A stretch of 64,000 bases of DNA from Paenibacillus sp. USDA918EY (GCF_009870825.1 NZ_WTWY01000004.1:62001-126000); one strand, 5' to 3'; counted from the stretch's first letter, positions 43,040 to 51,877 are shown. A program made the numbers and translations. The notes: generated by a model from the letters alone, not told the origin.

Positions 43040-43774
43040 ATGATTAACGTAACGATATGGAACGAATTCGTACACGAGAACAAGGACGCAGCCGTCAAAG
43101 CCGTTTATCCGAACGGCATCCACACGGCATTGTCCCAAGGCATTCAGCACGATGATTTTAATATCAGAACCGCGACGCTGGATGAGCCGGAACACGGCTT
43201 GACCGAAGAAACGCTGAACCAAACGGACGTTTTGATTTGGTGGGGGCATGTAGCCCATGACCGGGTAAGCGACGAGGTCGTGGCGCGGGTCAAGCAGCGC
43301 GTTTTGGACGGCATGGGATTGATCGTGCTCCATTCCGGCCATTTTTCCAAACCGTTCAAAGCTTTGATGGGCACGTCCTGCGATTTGAAATGGCGCGAAG
43401 CGGAGGAGCAGGAAATCATCTGGAACGTCAACCCGTCCCATCCGATCGCCGAAGGCATCGGCGAAAAGATCATCCTGGATCACGAAGAAATGTACGGGGA
43501 GTTTTTCGACATCCCGACGCCGGATGAGATCGTGTTCATCAGCAATTTCGAAGGCGGGGAAGTATTCAGAAGCGGGTGCACCTTCCGCCGCGGACGCGGG
43601 AAAATTTTCTACTTCCGTCCCGGCCATGAGACGCATCCGACCTATTTCCATCCCGGGGTTTTAAAAGTGATCGCCAACGGCGTCAGATGGGCTTGCCCGG
43701 CTCCCGGCGAGAAGCTGCAGTTTGGGCATGCTCCCCAGCCGGTAAGGAAATTCGCAAAAGGATCTGCGGTATAA
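43040..43774 (+). CDS. thuA: ThuA-family trehalose/sugar utilization protein
   Basis: A 244-residue protein of the class I glutamine amidotransferase-like fold: [37 protein letters not shown] and [14 protein letters not shown] are ThuA signatures. ThuA acts with ThuB (a Gfo-type dehydrogenase) in conversion of trehalose-derived or other sugars; the exact reaction here is unknown. GGGGGA precedes the ATG 16 bases after the epimerase. It closes the operon, which contains no transporter. Confidence 0.9.
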   Translation: MINVTIWNEFVHENKDAAVKAVYPNGIHTALSQGIQHDDFNIRTATLDEPEHGLTEETLNQTDVLIWWGHVAHDRVSDEVVARVKQRVLDGMGLIVLHSGHFSKPFKALMGTSCDLKWREAEEQEIIWNVNPSHPIAEGIGEKIILDHEEMYGEFFDIPTPDEIVFISNFEGGEVFRSGCTFRRGRGKIFYFRPGHETHPTYFHPGVLKVIANGVRWACPAPGEKLQFGHAPQPVRKFAKGSAV

Positions 43775-43808
43775 CCTGGTTATTGCGCCTTTTTGGCGGT
43801 CCTAAAGG

Positions 43809-43838
43809 AAACGGCGGCAGCGGATGCCGCCGTTTTTT
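43809..43838 (+). terminator. Terminator of the sugar operon
   Basis: AACGGCGGCA-GCGGA-TGCCGCCGTT plus four more T residues. Confidence 0.93.
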
Positions 43839-43949
43839 GCTTTGCCGTGGGCGGATTTCGGATACGTTCCGGAAGGATTTACAGGGCAGGATTCGGCTTC
43901 GGTGAGTTTTCTTTTTTTATCGAATGTGGTAAAATTGAAACAAACTAAC

Positions 43950-43976
43950 TTAATGTAAGCTTTCATGAGACATTAA
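43950..43976. promoter_or_regulatory. Inverted repeat upstream of hxlR-type gene
   Basis: TTAATGT-N13-ACATTAA, perfect 7-base arms, about 35 bases before the regulator start. A likely autoregulatory operator. Confidence 0.55.
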
Positions 43977-44010
43977 CTGTTTGCATGGATCCTGTAAAGA
44001 GGTGAAAAAC

Positions 44011-44343
44011 ATGAAGGATCAGGATTACGGTATGTGCCCTCGGTTCGAAACGGCCTTTTCCGTATTGGGAAAGCGTTGGAACGGGCTTATTATTTACTCG
44101 TTGATGAACGGGCCGAAACGGTTCAAGGATATATCGCATATCATACCATCCATGAGCGACAAAATGCTGTCCGAACGCATGAAAGATTTGGAAACCGAGG
44201 GCATTTTGGAACGCCATGTCTATCCTGAGACGCCGGTTCGGATTGAATACGAATTGACTGAAAAAGGAAAAGCGCTTCAGCCGGTGATGGACCAAGTCCA
44301 GCAATGGGCCGAGCACTGGGTGGAACTTGATGAGCCCCGGTAA
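44011..44343 (+). CDS. HxlR-family transcriptional regulator
   Basis: A 110-residue winged-helix protein. CPRFETAFSVLGKRWNGLII, GPKRFKDISHIIPSMSDKML and LVYPETPVRIEYELTEKG-type residues (here HVYPETPVRIEYELTEKG) are HxlR hallmarks; the conserved N-terminal Cys is a redox or aldehyde sensor in relatives. ATG 44011 follows AGAGGTGA; an upstream in-frame ATG at 43981 lacks a site. It is a single gene; its target is not obvious because no divergent enzyme gene adjoins. Confidence 0.9.
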   Translation: MKDQDYGMCPRFETAFSVLGKRWNGLIIYSLMNGPKRFKDISHIIPSMSDKMLSERMKDLETEGILERHVYPETPVRIEYELTEKGKALQPVMDQVQQWAEHWVELDEPR

Positions 44344-44357
44344 CGAACCGTGACGTT

Positions 44358-44389
44358 AAACCTTCCTTCGATCGCAAGGGAGGTTTTTT
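44358..44389 (+). terminator. Terminator after the HxlR gene
   Basis: AAACCTTCCTT / AAGGGAGGTTT with loop CGATCGC and a T-tract. Confidence 0.88.
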
Positions 44390-44538
44390 GCGTTATACGA
44401 AAACATGCGAGGGTGGAATGATGCTGCATAAAACTGGTTGTTTTTGCTATTTTTAGGCACAGACTTGCACCTTGCCGCAGGTTCTGTAGTATAATTGGAA
44501 ATAAACTGCCTTTTCGGCGCTTAAGGAGGCGGATGAAG

Positions 44539-45255
44539 ATGAGAAAAATAGTACTTTCCCAAGAAATCAGGTATGGCCAAGAGGATGTTAACGAACTTGA
44601 AAGCGCTTCTATCAAAGTGCGGAAGATTTACGACAAAACGATCTCAATGCTGGCTCAGCATGTACCGGAATCTGTACGAAAGTATTGGGCCTGCCCGAAG
44701 CCCGCTCAAGAACCGCTTTCCCCATGCGGAGAAAACAGCAGTCCGGTGTTTCAAAAATGGATTCAAAGCCCGTCCGGATGGAAATGCGTAGGCTGCGAGC
44801 GCCATTACGTCGAGCCCGTCGACGCCGCGAAAGAAAAGGAGCATCCGGGCAGACGCGAATACGTCTTCCATAACGGCAGATTGCAAAGCATGATGCTGCA
44901 GCTGTTCATCTGGTCGCAATTCGAGGAAATTTCGCTGTTTTATCCCGTTCTCGGCGACGCCCCTTTTTACGATGAAGAAGAGATGGAAACCATCTCGGCT
45001 TATTTCGTGCCTACCTATGTCACTTCCCTTCCTTTCGAGCAATCCGGCAAACCTTTCAAAAAGCACAATACCCGCGTGCCCGTTTACCAGGAACTGATTT
45101 CCGCGCCGCCGCTGCTCCTCCATCTGGATGGAGAGGTTCTGGAGGGGACGTGGGTGACGGGCGTTTATGTCGACCGCGGCCATTTTCTCGGTTTGGGTCC
45201 ATATTTGAAAAACTCGGACGGCACAAGAACGTTCATGCAGGCGCTGATCCATTGA
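44539..45255 (+). CDS. Unrecognised cytosolic protein with a four-cysteine segment
   Basis: A 238-residue soluble protein that I do not recognise. Residues about 50-92 contain WACPKPAQEPLSPC and WKCVGCERHYV, which could bind zinc as a ribbon-like element, although spacing is unusual. The rest mixes helices and strands (MMLQLFIWSQFEEISLFYPV, HLDGEVLEGTWVTGVYVDRG). Two ATG codons are possible; 44539 lies 9 bases after AGGAGG, and 44533 is only 3 bases from it. An AT-rich promoter region precedes it, and it stands alone. Confidence 0.65.
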   Translation: MRKIVLSQEIRYGQEDVNELESASIKVRKIYDKTISMLAQHVPESVRKYWACPKPAQEPLSPCGENSSPVFQKWIQSPSGWKCVGCERHYVEPVDAAKEKEHPGRREYVFHNGRLQSMMLQLFIWSQFEEISLFYPVLGDAPFYDEEEMETISAYFVPTYVTSLPFEQSGKPFKKHNTRVPVYQELISAPPLLLHLDGEVLEGTWVTGVYVDRGHFLGLGPYLKNSDGTRTFMQALIH

Positions 45256-45404
45256 GTTTTTGGTCTAAACCTGTCTAATCCCTGTCGAAAACGATCGCTT
45301 CATTATGGTAAAATAGAGTTCTCAGGCGAGGACTCTATTTTTGGTTCATAGAGACTGCAGCCGCTGAAGCACCATGCAATGAATAAAAAAAGGTGGTGCC
45401 CAAA

Positions 45405-46106
45405 ATGGGGAACAGCTTCAAAAAAGCAATCGCTTTCATCGCTGCCGCCATGGTTTTGCTGGCGGGCTGCGATGGCGTCAAATCCAAGGATGCGGCCGCA
45501 GTGGCATCCGGCGAAGGTTTTTCGCCGATATTGATTTCGGAAAAAGACGATTTTTTCTCTCAGGACACGATTCGCGATCTTGAAAAATATTTGGAGCAGG
45601 GAGTTACGATCCGGGAAGGCCTGAAAAACAGCGGAATCGTCACCTTTGCGGACGACGGGAGCATCCATTCGATCAGCCAGGTATCGCTTTCGCCCGCCTT
45701 CACCTGGGGAATCGAGCTCAACGATAAAAAGCTTGGAAAGGACAAGCTGGATACGGTGCTGAAGGAAAACGACGAGCTCGGCATCTCTATTGAACCGACG
45801 GATCCCAAAACGAAAGAGGTCCAATATTCCGTGCTTAAAATCAACGGCGGGACCATCATGCCCTCGATTTCGCATACGTACATCCTGCCGTACGCCGAAA
45901 ACGAAAACGTGCGGGACATGCTGACAAGCACGGATTTCATCGAACTGACGCTGAACAAGCGCATGGTTCATTCGGTCAAAGGGTACGTCTCCAAAGCGGT
46001 GGAAAAATGGGTAATTAAAGTGAACGGCAAGGAATTGACCGAAGACGGTTTTGACATGAGGCTTTCTCCTTTGGACGAAGTGGAAATCAGGCTGGACCGG
46101 GTTTAG
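45405..46106 (+). CDS. Lipoprotein with beta-grasp (DUF4430-like) repeats
   Basis: A 233-residue secreted lipoprotein, lipobox LLAGC with Cys22. The body seems to hold two similar segments, each ending in a W-containing strand, a VNGK/ELNDK turn and an LxExDEv strand (FTWGIELNDKKLGKD...NDELGI and KWVIKVNGKELTEDGF...LDEVEI). This resembles DUF4430/SLBB-type beta-grasp domains that bind cobalamin or polysaccharide. Function is not known. ATG 45405 follows AAGGTGGT. Confidence 0.65.
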   Translation: MGNSFKKAIAFIAAAMVLLAGCDGVKSKDAAAVASGEGFSPILISEKDDFFSQDTIRDLEKYLEQGVTIREGLKNSGIVTFADDGSIHSISQVSLSPAFTWGIELNDKKLGKDKLDTVLKENDELGISIEPTDPKTKEVQYSVLKINGGTIMPSISHTYILPYAENENVRDMLTSTDFIELTLNKRMVHSVKGYVSKAVEKWVIKVNGKELTEDGFDMRLSPLDEVEIRLDRV

Positions 46107-46188
46107 CGCGGCATCATAGATACGGTATGTCCGGCGCCAAGCCCGGCGTGCGGCTTTAAACGACAATACGAACGGGAGCGTACGGAAA

Positions 46189-46659
46189 ATGCTGATGAAC
46201 GAAAAAATCAAAGCGTCGGAAGTGGAACTGACGGGACTACACGGAGAGGATCTCGGAGTCATGCCGACCGCGGAAGCGTTGGCGTTGGCCAAAAAGCTGA
46301 AGGTTGACCTGGTTTGCACCTCGCTGATGAGCAGTCCCCCGCCGTGCCGGCTCATCGGGGCGGGAGACGCCAAAAGGGAAAAGCAGCAGGCGAAAGCGGC
46401 GGAACGAGGCATGAAGGTAAAAGAGATCCGGCTGACGCCGCAAATCGAGGAGCATGATTATGAAACGAAACGGCGCCAGGCGGAGAAGATATTGCAGTCC
46501 GGCGACGCCGTTTTGCTTGTCGTTCGAATCAAAGGCAAGGAAGGAACCGCCGCCAAAGAACTGCTTGAGCGGCTGGCAAAGGATTTGAGCCATGCAGGGC
46601 ATCGGACGTCGGGAATCCAGCTTAGCGGGAAACAGGCTTCGGTGCAGCTCAATCCGTAA
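46189..46659 (+). CDS. Divergent paralogue of translation initiation factor IF-3
   Basis: A 156-residue protein with both IF-3 domains in outline. N-domain: MNEKIKASEVELTG, GEDLGVMPTAEALALA, LVCTSLMSSPPPCRL. C-domain: VKEIRLTPQIEEHDYETK and GDAVLLVVRIKGKE. Canonical IF-3 has PPVCRIMDYGKYKYE at the linker; here it is PPPCRLIGAGDAKREKQ, losing the YGKYKYE block, and the C-terminal MEGRQM-type segment is replaced. The true infC is expected with rpmI-rplT elsewhere. It may be a specialised ribosome-binding or dormancy factor. Confidence 0.82.
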   Translation: MLMNEKIKASEVELTGLHGEDLGVMPTAEALALAKKLKVDLVCTSLMSSPPPCRLIGAGDAKREKQQAKAAERGMKVKEIRLTPQIEEHDYETKRRQAEKILQSGDAVLLVVRIKGKEGTAAKELLERLAKDLSHAGHRTSGIQLSGKQASVQLNP

Positions 46660-46676
46660 GAACGGTTCATTTTTAA

Positions 46677-47588
46677 TTAATTTTTCAAGTCCCGCCAGCC
46701 GTCAAAGTCATGAATGGCGATGCCGGCGTAGGCCGGATTGTCTTTAAGCATGTCCTGAAGCTCGGCCATTTGATTATACATGACCTCGGCCCCTTCCTGG
46801 TAAAAGGTAATGAAATCCCCTTCGAGGCTTGGCTTCGTTTCTACGGCGGCCATGGCGGCTTTGCCGAGGTCTGCCGCAGCCTTCAGCGTGCTTTGGGCGA
46901 TGTCGTTGATCCCTTTGGCCGTATTGCGGTAAGACATGACCGTAACCGAATCGAATTGGCCGATCATAAACCGGTTAAGGGCCGTTTTGCCGTCGGAGGA
47001 GGTATAATTGCCGAGCCAGAACGGGATGTCGGCCGACAACGGCAGCCCCATGCGATCGGCTTCGTTTCGAAGGTAGCGGACGTTGCTTTCCCACTGGCGT
47101 ATGACATCGGGCAGGTCTTCTTTCCACTCCGGGAGCAAATGGGGTTCGATGTCGACGTGAATGCCGTGGAACGTTTCGTTTTCGCCTGCCGCTTGCTGGT
47201 AGCTTTTTACCCAGTTCAGAAAACCGGCAATTTCTTGCCGATTCGACGTGAGACCCCATCTTGGGGCGCCGTTCAGCGCATCCACCTCAATGCCCAGAGC
47301 CGCCGACTGCTTAATAAAGCTTTTATAATAGGCCACGGGGATGTCGGCATTGATTTGCAAATAGACAAGGTTTACCTCATGCCGGGTCAGAAACGTCAGA
47401 ACCTCCTGCGGATCCCGCCGGATCCATTCGGTTTTCCACAGCCACGTGGCTTTTTGGTCATGCGGGGCCGCGGCGGTTTTGGGAGCCGGTGCCGGTTGGG
47501 GCGCAGCCGCTCCTTCCTCCGTGCCGGAAACCATGGTGCCGACAAAGGCGATAATCGTCAATATGCGCTGAATCCATTTTGATGCCAT
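46677..47588 (-). CDS. Secreted TIM-barrel protein, paralogue of 22838-23752
   Basis: A 303-residue protein with a cleavable-looking signal peptide, a Pro/Ala-rich linker, and a domain matching the polysaccharide-cluster barrel along its length: ATWLWKTEWI, VNLVYLQINAD, VDALNGAPRWG, HGIHVDIEPHLLPEW, ADIPFWLGNY, SVTVMSYRNTAKG, YAGIAIHDFDGW. ATG 47588 follows AAGGAGTG; the frame from 47624 lacks one. The conserved D-x-E and MSYR segments suggest a hydrolase-type site on a carbohydrate. It has no linked glycan genes here. Confidence 0.72.
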   Translation of the reverse strand: MASKWIQRILTIIAFVGTMVSGTEEGAAAPQPAPAPKTAAAPHDQKATWLWKTEWIRRDPQEVLTFLTRHEVNLVYLQINADIPVAYYKSFIKQSAALGIEVDALNGAPRWGLTSNRQEIAGFLNWVKSYQQAAGENETFHGIHVDIEPHLLPEWKEDLPDVIRQWESNVRYLRNEADRMGLPLSADIPFWLGNYTSSDGKTALNRFMIGQFDSVTVMSYRNTAKGINDIAQSTLKAAADLGKAAMAAVETKPSLEGDFITFYQEGAEVMYNQMAELQDMLKDNPAYAGIAIHDFDGWRDLKN

Positions 47589-47976
47589 ATTCTCTGCACT
47601 CCTTATACGATCTATACGATCCATGATCCATTATGCCCTTGTCGTTTGCGGCGAAATGGGTTGTTGGTCTTATGGATCAACACGGGCGGGCCGGATGCCG
47701 GTCCTTGTTTCGGGCAGCTGCCGGGACTGTGTCCGCCTGGCGGTGAACGATGATCGAATGATATTTTAGGAATAATTGCGCAATGAAAATAAGACCAAAG
47801 AAATGCGCAACATCATGTTCATCGGTTCTCTATTCCGAAAGTTTTATAGGACTTTAGAATCAAAAGAGGTCTTTTTGGCTTCGTAATATGACATATTTAG
47901 GTATTTTGGAATGATGGGATTGGAAATAAGGGGTGGATTACAAAATTTGTCAGGGGCATAGGTCTTATTGCATGCT
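47589..47976. other. Intergenic region without a gene
   Basis: About 390 bases between two minus-strand genes. Apart from AT-rich stretches (near 47760-47930) that may contain the promoter of the upstream neighbour, nothing convincing was seen. Confidence 0.5.
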
Positions 47977-48019
47977 AAAAAACCTCCGTTGGCCGATATG
48001 CGGTCCTGGAGGTTTTTTT
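47977..48019 (-). terminator. Terminator of fnr
   Basis: AAAAAACCTCC / GGAGGTTTTTT around a 20-base loop, downstream of fnr on the minus strand. Confidence 0.88.
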
Positions 48020-48067
48020 GGCTTTATGGCTTTATGGCGACGGGAATCGGTGAAGCCGGCCGGCGGC

Positions 48068-48784
48068 TTAAATACGGCAAATCTCTTTCGGACACATCTC
48101 GCAATGGCAAACGTCCTGCAGCATTTCAAGGTTTTTAATGACGATGAGGCCGTTTTCGTATTCGATGGCGCCCTTTTTGCGGAGATCGCCAAGCAGCCGG
48201 TTTACGCTTTCGCGCGTCGAGCCGATCATGTTGGACAAATCCGTGTGGGTAATTTTTTTGTTGATCAAAATGTCATCGCCGTGTTCCTCGCCGTACGTAT
48301 TGCTAAGCCGGATCAGCGTCGAGCAGAGGGCACCCGGCTTGCCGTACAACATCAGGTCGCGGAACTTGGTCTGGGTCAGCCGGTGATGGACGCCCATCCA
48401 TTTCATGAAATCGATCGCGAAATCGCAATGCTGGCAGATCAGCACTTCGAGGTCTTTATGGTCGATGACGCCGACGACGCTTTCTTCCATCACTTCGGCG
48501 GTATAACTTTGCTTATGGCTGAAAAAGGGATCGGCATGGCCAACGATGTCACCCGCTTGGTACATGTACAAAATCAGCTCTTTGCCCTCATCGGTGGATT
48601 TGGTCAGCTGGATGCGCCCGCTTTTAACGTAAAACAACTTGTCGGAGCTGTCGCCTTCCCAAAACAAATGGGATCCTTCGGGCGCGGTCCGGTCTTGCAT
48701 GATAGCCATCAGGCGCTCCAGGTTTTGTTCGGAGAAGCAGCTTGTATTCCCGCGGGTTTCGATTACGTTCAGTTGGTTGCTCAT
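48068..48784 (-). CDS. fnr: Anaerobic regulator Fnr (Bacillus-type [4Fe-4S])
   Basis: A 238-residue Crp/Fnr protein: cNMP-like barrel (HLFWEGDSSDKLFYVKSGRIQLTK), dimer helix and HTH (THTDLSNMIGSTRESVNRLLGDL). The C-terminus carries CHCEMCPKEIC, a cysteine cluster at the position where B. subtilis Fnr binds its [4Fe-4S] cluster with three Cys and one Asp; E. coli Fnr has it N-terminally. It is divergent from adhE with two Fnr-type sites between, implying autoregulation and control of fermentation genes. Confidence 0.93.
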   Translation of the reverse strand: MSNQLNVIETRGNTSCFSEQNLERLMAIMQDRTAPEGSHLFWEGDSSDKLFYVKSGRIQLTKSTDEGKELILYMYQAGDIVGHADPFFSHKQSYTAEVMEESVVGVIDHKDLEVLICQHCDFAIDFMKWMGVHHRLTQTKFRDLMLYGKPGALCSTLIRLSNTYGEEHGDDILINKKITHTDLSNMIGSTRESVNRLLGDLRKKGAIEYENGLIVIKNLEMLQDVCHCEMCPKEICRI

Positions 48785-48899
48785 ACTCGTTATCCCCTCT
48801 ATCTCTTTAATTTTTAAAATAAATTTTAAGTAAATTATAACCTGAAAAAAATGGTTTTTGGGGACTTTGAAGACCGAAAAAGTGTCGAAATTCCGAATT

Positions 48900-48915
48900 T
48901 GTGATTATTTTCACT
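48900..48915. promoter_or_regulatory. Fnr-type box 1 in the fnr-adhE gap
   Basis: TGTGA-TTATTT-TCACT, one mismatch from the ideal palindrome. Confidence 0.72.
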
Positions 48916-48919
48916 TTTG

Positions 48920-48935
48920 TGTGAGAAAGATCATC
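48920..48935. promoter_or_regulatory. Fnr-type box 2 in the fnr-adhE gap
   Basis: TGTGA-GAAAGA-TCATC, a weaker right half; its centre is 20 bases from that of box 1, two helical turns. Confidence 0.6.
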
Positions 48936-49007
48936 TCCGGACGGTTCCAATTTTGTTATGATCAGGCCAGAGATAGGATTTCAAAATAAACTGGAAGGAT
49001 GAGAGAC

Positions 49008-51626
49008 ATGGCTGTAAAAAAAGAACCCGCTGCAGAACAAAAACAGCAGTCGCCGGAAGCGTACATCCAGAACTTGATCGACAAAGCGAACGAGGCGCAA
49101 AGGAAGTTCATGGACATGACGCAGGAGCAGGTGGACGGGATCGTTCAGGCGATGGCCCTGGCCGGGCTTGATCAGCATATGCGGTTGGCCAGGATGGCCG
49201 TCGACGAGACCGGCAGAGGCGTATATGAAGACAAAATCACCAAAAACATGTTTTCCACCGAATATATCTATCACAGCATCAAATATGAAAAAACGGTAGG
49301 CGTCATCGAAGACAATCCGTACGAAAGCTACCAAAAAATCGCCGAACCCGTCGGCATCATCATGGGGATCACCCCGGTGACCAACCCGACGTCCACGACG
49401 ATGTTCAAAGCGTTGATTTCGATCAAAACCCGCAACCCGATCATTTTCGGCTTCCATCCATCGGCGCAGCAGTGCAGCCGCGAGGCGGCCAAAATCATGC
49501 TGGAGGCGGCGGTGAAGCACGGGGCTCCGGCCGATTGCATCCAGTGGATCGAAGAGCCGAACATGGAAAAAACGAATGCGCTGATGAACCACCCCGACGT
49601 GGCGCTCATTTTGGCGACGGGAGGATCGGGCATGGTGCGCGCCGCTTACAGCTGCGGAAAACCTGCTCTTGGCGTCGGTCCGGGCAACGTGCCTTGCTTC
49701 ATCGAAAAATCGGCGGACATCGATCAGGCGGTGACCGACCTCATTTTGTCCAAATCGTTCGACAACGGGATGATTTGCGCTTCGGAGCAGGCGGTCATCA
49801 TCGAGGAGCCGATCTTCGAGGCGGTCAAAAAGAAAATGACGGCGAACGGCTGCTACTTCGTCAATAAGGAAGAAACCGCCAAGCTGACGGCAGGCGCCAT
49901 CAACCTGGAAAAATGCGCGGTCAACCCGGCCATCGTCGGCCAATCCGCGGTGAAGATCGCGGAAATATGCGGTTTCAGCGTGCCGGCGGGAACCAAAATT
50001 TTGGTGGCCGAAATCGAAGGCGTCGGTCCGAAGTATCCGCTGTCCGCGGAAAAGCTCAGTCCGGTGCTGGCCTGTTATAAAGTAAAAAACGCGGCCGAAG
50101 GCATCCAGCGTGCGGCGGAGGTCGTCGGGTTCGGCGGCATGGGACACTCGTCGGTCATTCACTCGCATAACGAGGAAGTGATATCGGCGTTCGCGGACCG
50201 GCTGCAGACCGGGCGGATCATCGTCAATTCGCCGTCGACCCACGGGGCGATCGGGGACATTTACAACACGAACCTGCCTTCATTGACGCTGGGCTGCGGT
50301 TCGTACGGCCGGAATTCGACGTCTTCGAACGTAACCGCGGTCAATCTCATCAACATCAAAAGGGTGGCGCGCCGTACCGTGAATATGCAATGGTTCAAAG
50401 TACCCGACAAGATTTATTTTGAAAAAGGAGCGACGCAATATTTGGCCAAAATGCCGGACATCAGCCGGATCGCGATCGTGACCGACGAAATGATGGTGAA
50501 GCTGGGGTATGTCGAAAGGGTCGAATATTTCCTGCGCCAGCGCCAAAATCCGGTCGTCATCGAAGTGTTTTCGGAAGTGGAGCCCGACCCTTCGACGACC
50601 ACGGTGGACAGGGGCACCGACATGATGAGACGGTTCCAGCCGGACTGCATCATTGCGCTTGGCGGGGGCTCGCCGATGGATGCGGCCAAAGCGATGTGGC
50701 TGTTCTACGAATATCCGGATACGGACTTTTCGAACCTGAAGCAGAAGTTTATGGACATCCGCAAACGGATCTACAAATATCCGCGCCTCGGGAAAAAAGC
50801 CAAATTCGTTGCCATTCCGACGACCTCGGGCACGGGCTCGGAAGTCACCTCGTTTGCCGTCATAACGGACAAAAACCAAGGCAATACGAAATACCCGCTT
50901 GCGGATTATGAATTGACGCCGGACGTCGCGATCGTCGATCCGGAGTTTGTCTACACGCTGCCGAAACGGGCGGTGGCCGATACGGGGATGGACGTGCTCA
51001 CGCATGCGATCGAAGCCTATGTATCGGTCATGGCCAGCGATTATACGGACGGACTGGCGATCAAAGCGATCCAGCTCGTGTTCCAATACTTGGAGAAGTC
51101 GGCGCTGACCGGGGACAAAATTGCCCGCGAAAAGATGCATAACGCTTCGACGCTGGCCGGAATGGCCTTTGCCAATGCGTTCCTTGGCATCAACCACAGC
51201 CTTGCGCATAAATGGGGCGGCGAATACCATACGGCGCACGGCCGGACCAACGCGATCCTGATGCCGCACGTGATCCGTTACAACGCGAAAAAGCCAAGCA
51301 AGTTCGCTTCGTTCCCGAAATATTCGCATTTCGTCGCCGACGAGCGGTATGCGGAAATCGCGCGCATTTTGGGATTGCCTGCCCGCACGACGGAGGAAGG
51401 CGTAAACAGCCTGATTCTGGCCATACGGAAATTGAACAAGGCGCTTGGCATTGAGGAATCGTTCCAGGAGCTCGGATTTGACGCCAAAGAATTCGAAGCA
51501 AAAGTCGATTACTTGGCGGACCGCGCTTTCGAGGATCAATGCACGACGGCGAATCCGAAGCTGCCGCTCGTATCGGAGCTGGCGGACATTTACCGGAACG
51601 CGTTTTACGGTCGGTTCGAGGAGTAG
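49008..51626 (+). CDS. adhE: Bifunctional acetaldehyde-CoA/alcohol dehydrogenase
   Basis: Converts acetyl-CoA to acetaldehyde and then ethanol, regenerating NAD+ in fermentation; it forms spirosome filaments in relatives. The aldehyde domain (about 1-440) has GGSGMVRAAYSCGKPALGVG and catalytic Cys in NGMICASEQA. The iron-dependent alcohol domain (about 460-870) has ALGGGSPMDAAK and the metal histidines in HSLAHKWGGEYHTAHG. The 872 residues are full length. ATG 49008 follows GGAAGGATGAG. It is preceded by two Fnr-type boxes. Confidence 0.96.
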   Translation: MAVKKEPAAEQKQQSPEAYIQNLIDKANEAQRKFMDMTQEQVDGIVQAMALAGLDQHMRLARMAVDETGRGVYEDKITKNMFSTEYIYHSIKYEKTVGVIEDNPYESYQKIAEPVGIIMGITPVTNPTSTTMFKALISIKTRNPIIFGFHPSAQQCSREAAKIMLEAAVKHGAPADCIQWIEEPNMEKTNALMNHPDVALILATGGSGMVRAAYSCGKPALGVGPGNVPCFIEKSADIDQAVTDLILSKSFDNGMICASEQAVIIEEPIFEAVKKKMTANGCYFVNKEETAKLTAGAINLEKCAVNPAIVGQSAVKIAEICGFSVPAGTKILVAEIEGVGPKYPLSAEKLSPVLACYKVKNAAEGIQRAAEVVGFGGMGHSSVIHSHNEEVISAFADRLQTGRIIVNSPSTHGAIGDIYNTNLPSLTLGCGSYGRNSTSSNVTAVNLINIKRVARRTVNMQWFKVPDKIYFEKGATQYLAKMPDISRIAIVTDEMMVKLGYVERVEYFLRQRQNPVVIEVFSEVEPDPSTTTVDRGTDMMRRFQPDCIIALGGGSPMDAAKAMWLFYEYPDTDFSNLKQKFMDIRKRIYKYPRLGKKAKFVAIPTTSGTGSEVTSFAVITDKNQGNTKYPLADYELTPDVAIVDPEFVYTLPKRAVADTGMDVLTHAIEAYVSVMASDYTDGLAIKAIQLVFQYLEKSALTGDKIAREKMHNASTLAGMAFANAFLGINHSLAHKWGGEYHTAHGRTNAILMPHVIRYNAKKPSKFASFPKYSHFVADERYAEIARILGLPARTTEEGVNSLILAIRKLNKALGIEESFQELGFDAKEFEAKVDYLADRAFEDQCTTANPKLPLVSELADIYRNAFYGRFEE

Positions 51627-51653
51627 GCATTCGGTACATGACGGCTGCGACAA

Positions 51654-51669
51654 TGTGATCTATGTCACA
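51654..51669. promoter_or_regulatory. Fnr-type box upstream of pflB
   Basis: TGTGA-TCTATG-TCACA, a perfect palindrome in the 251-base adhE-pflB gap, so pflBA probably has its own anaerobic promoter besides read-through. Confidence 0.78.
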
Positions 51670-51877
51670 GCCGTTTTGGCGGAAGTTTCTTAAACTGGAC
51701 TTGTAAAGGAAAACGCCGCATCGATGAAAGATCACAAGCAAGAACGCAGCAAGAGCCAATGATAAGCAGCAGCATAAAGCAAAAATTAGCAAGATCACGC
51801 CATATAAGTGAATGAAATCACAAGTAGCACGACGCATCGATGCGGCGGATCATATCCTGAAAAACGGAGGGATTCCA

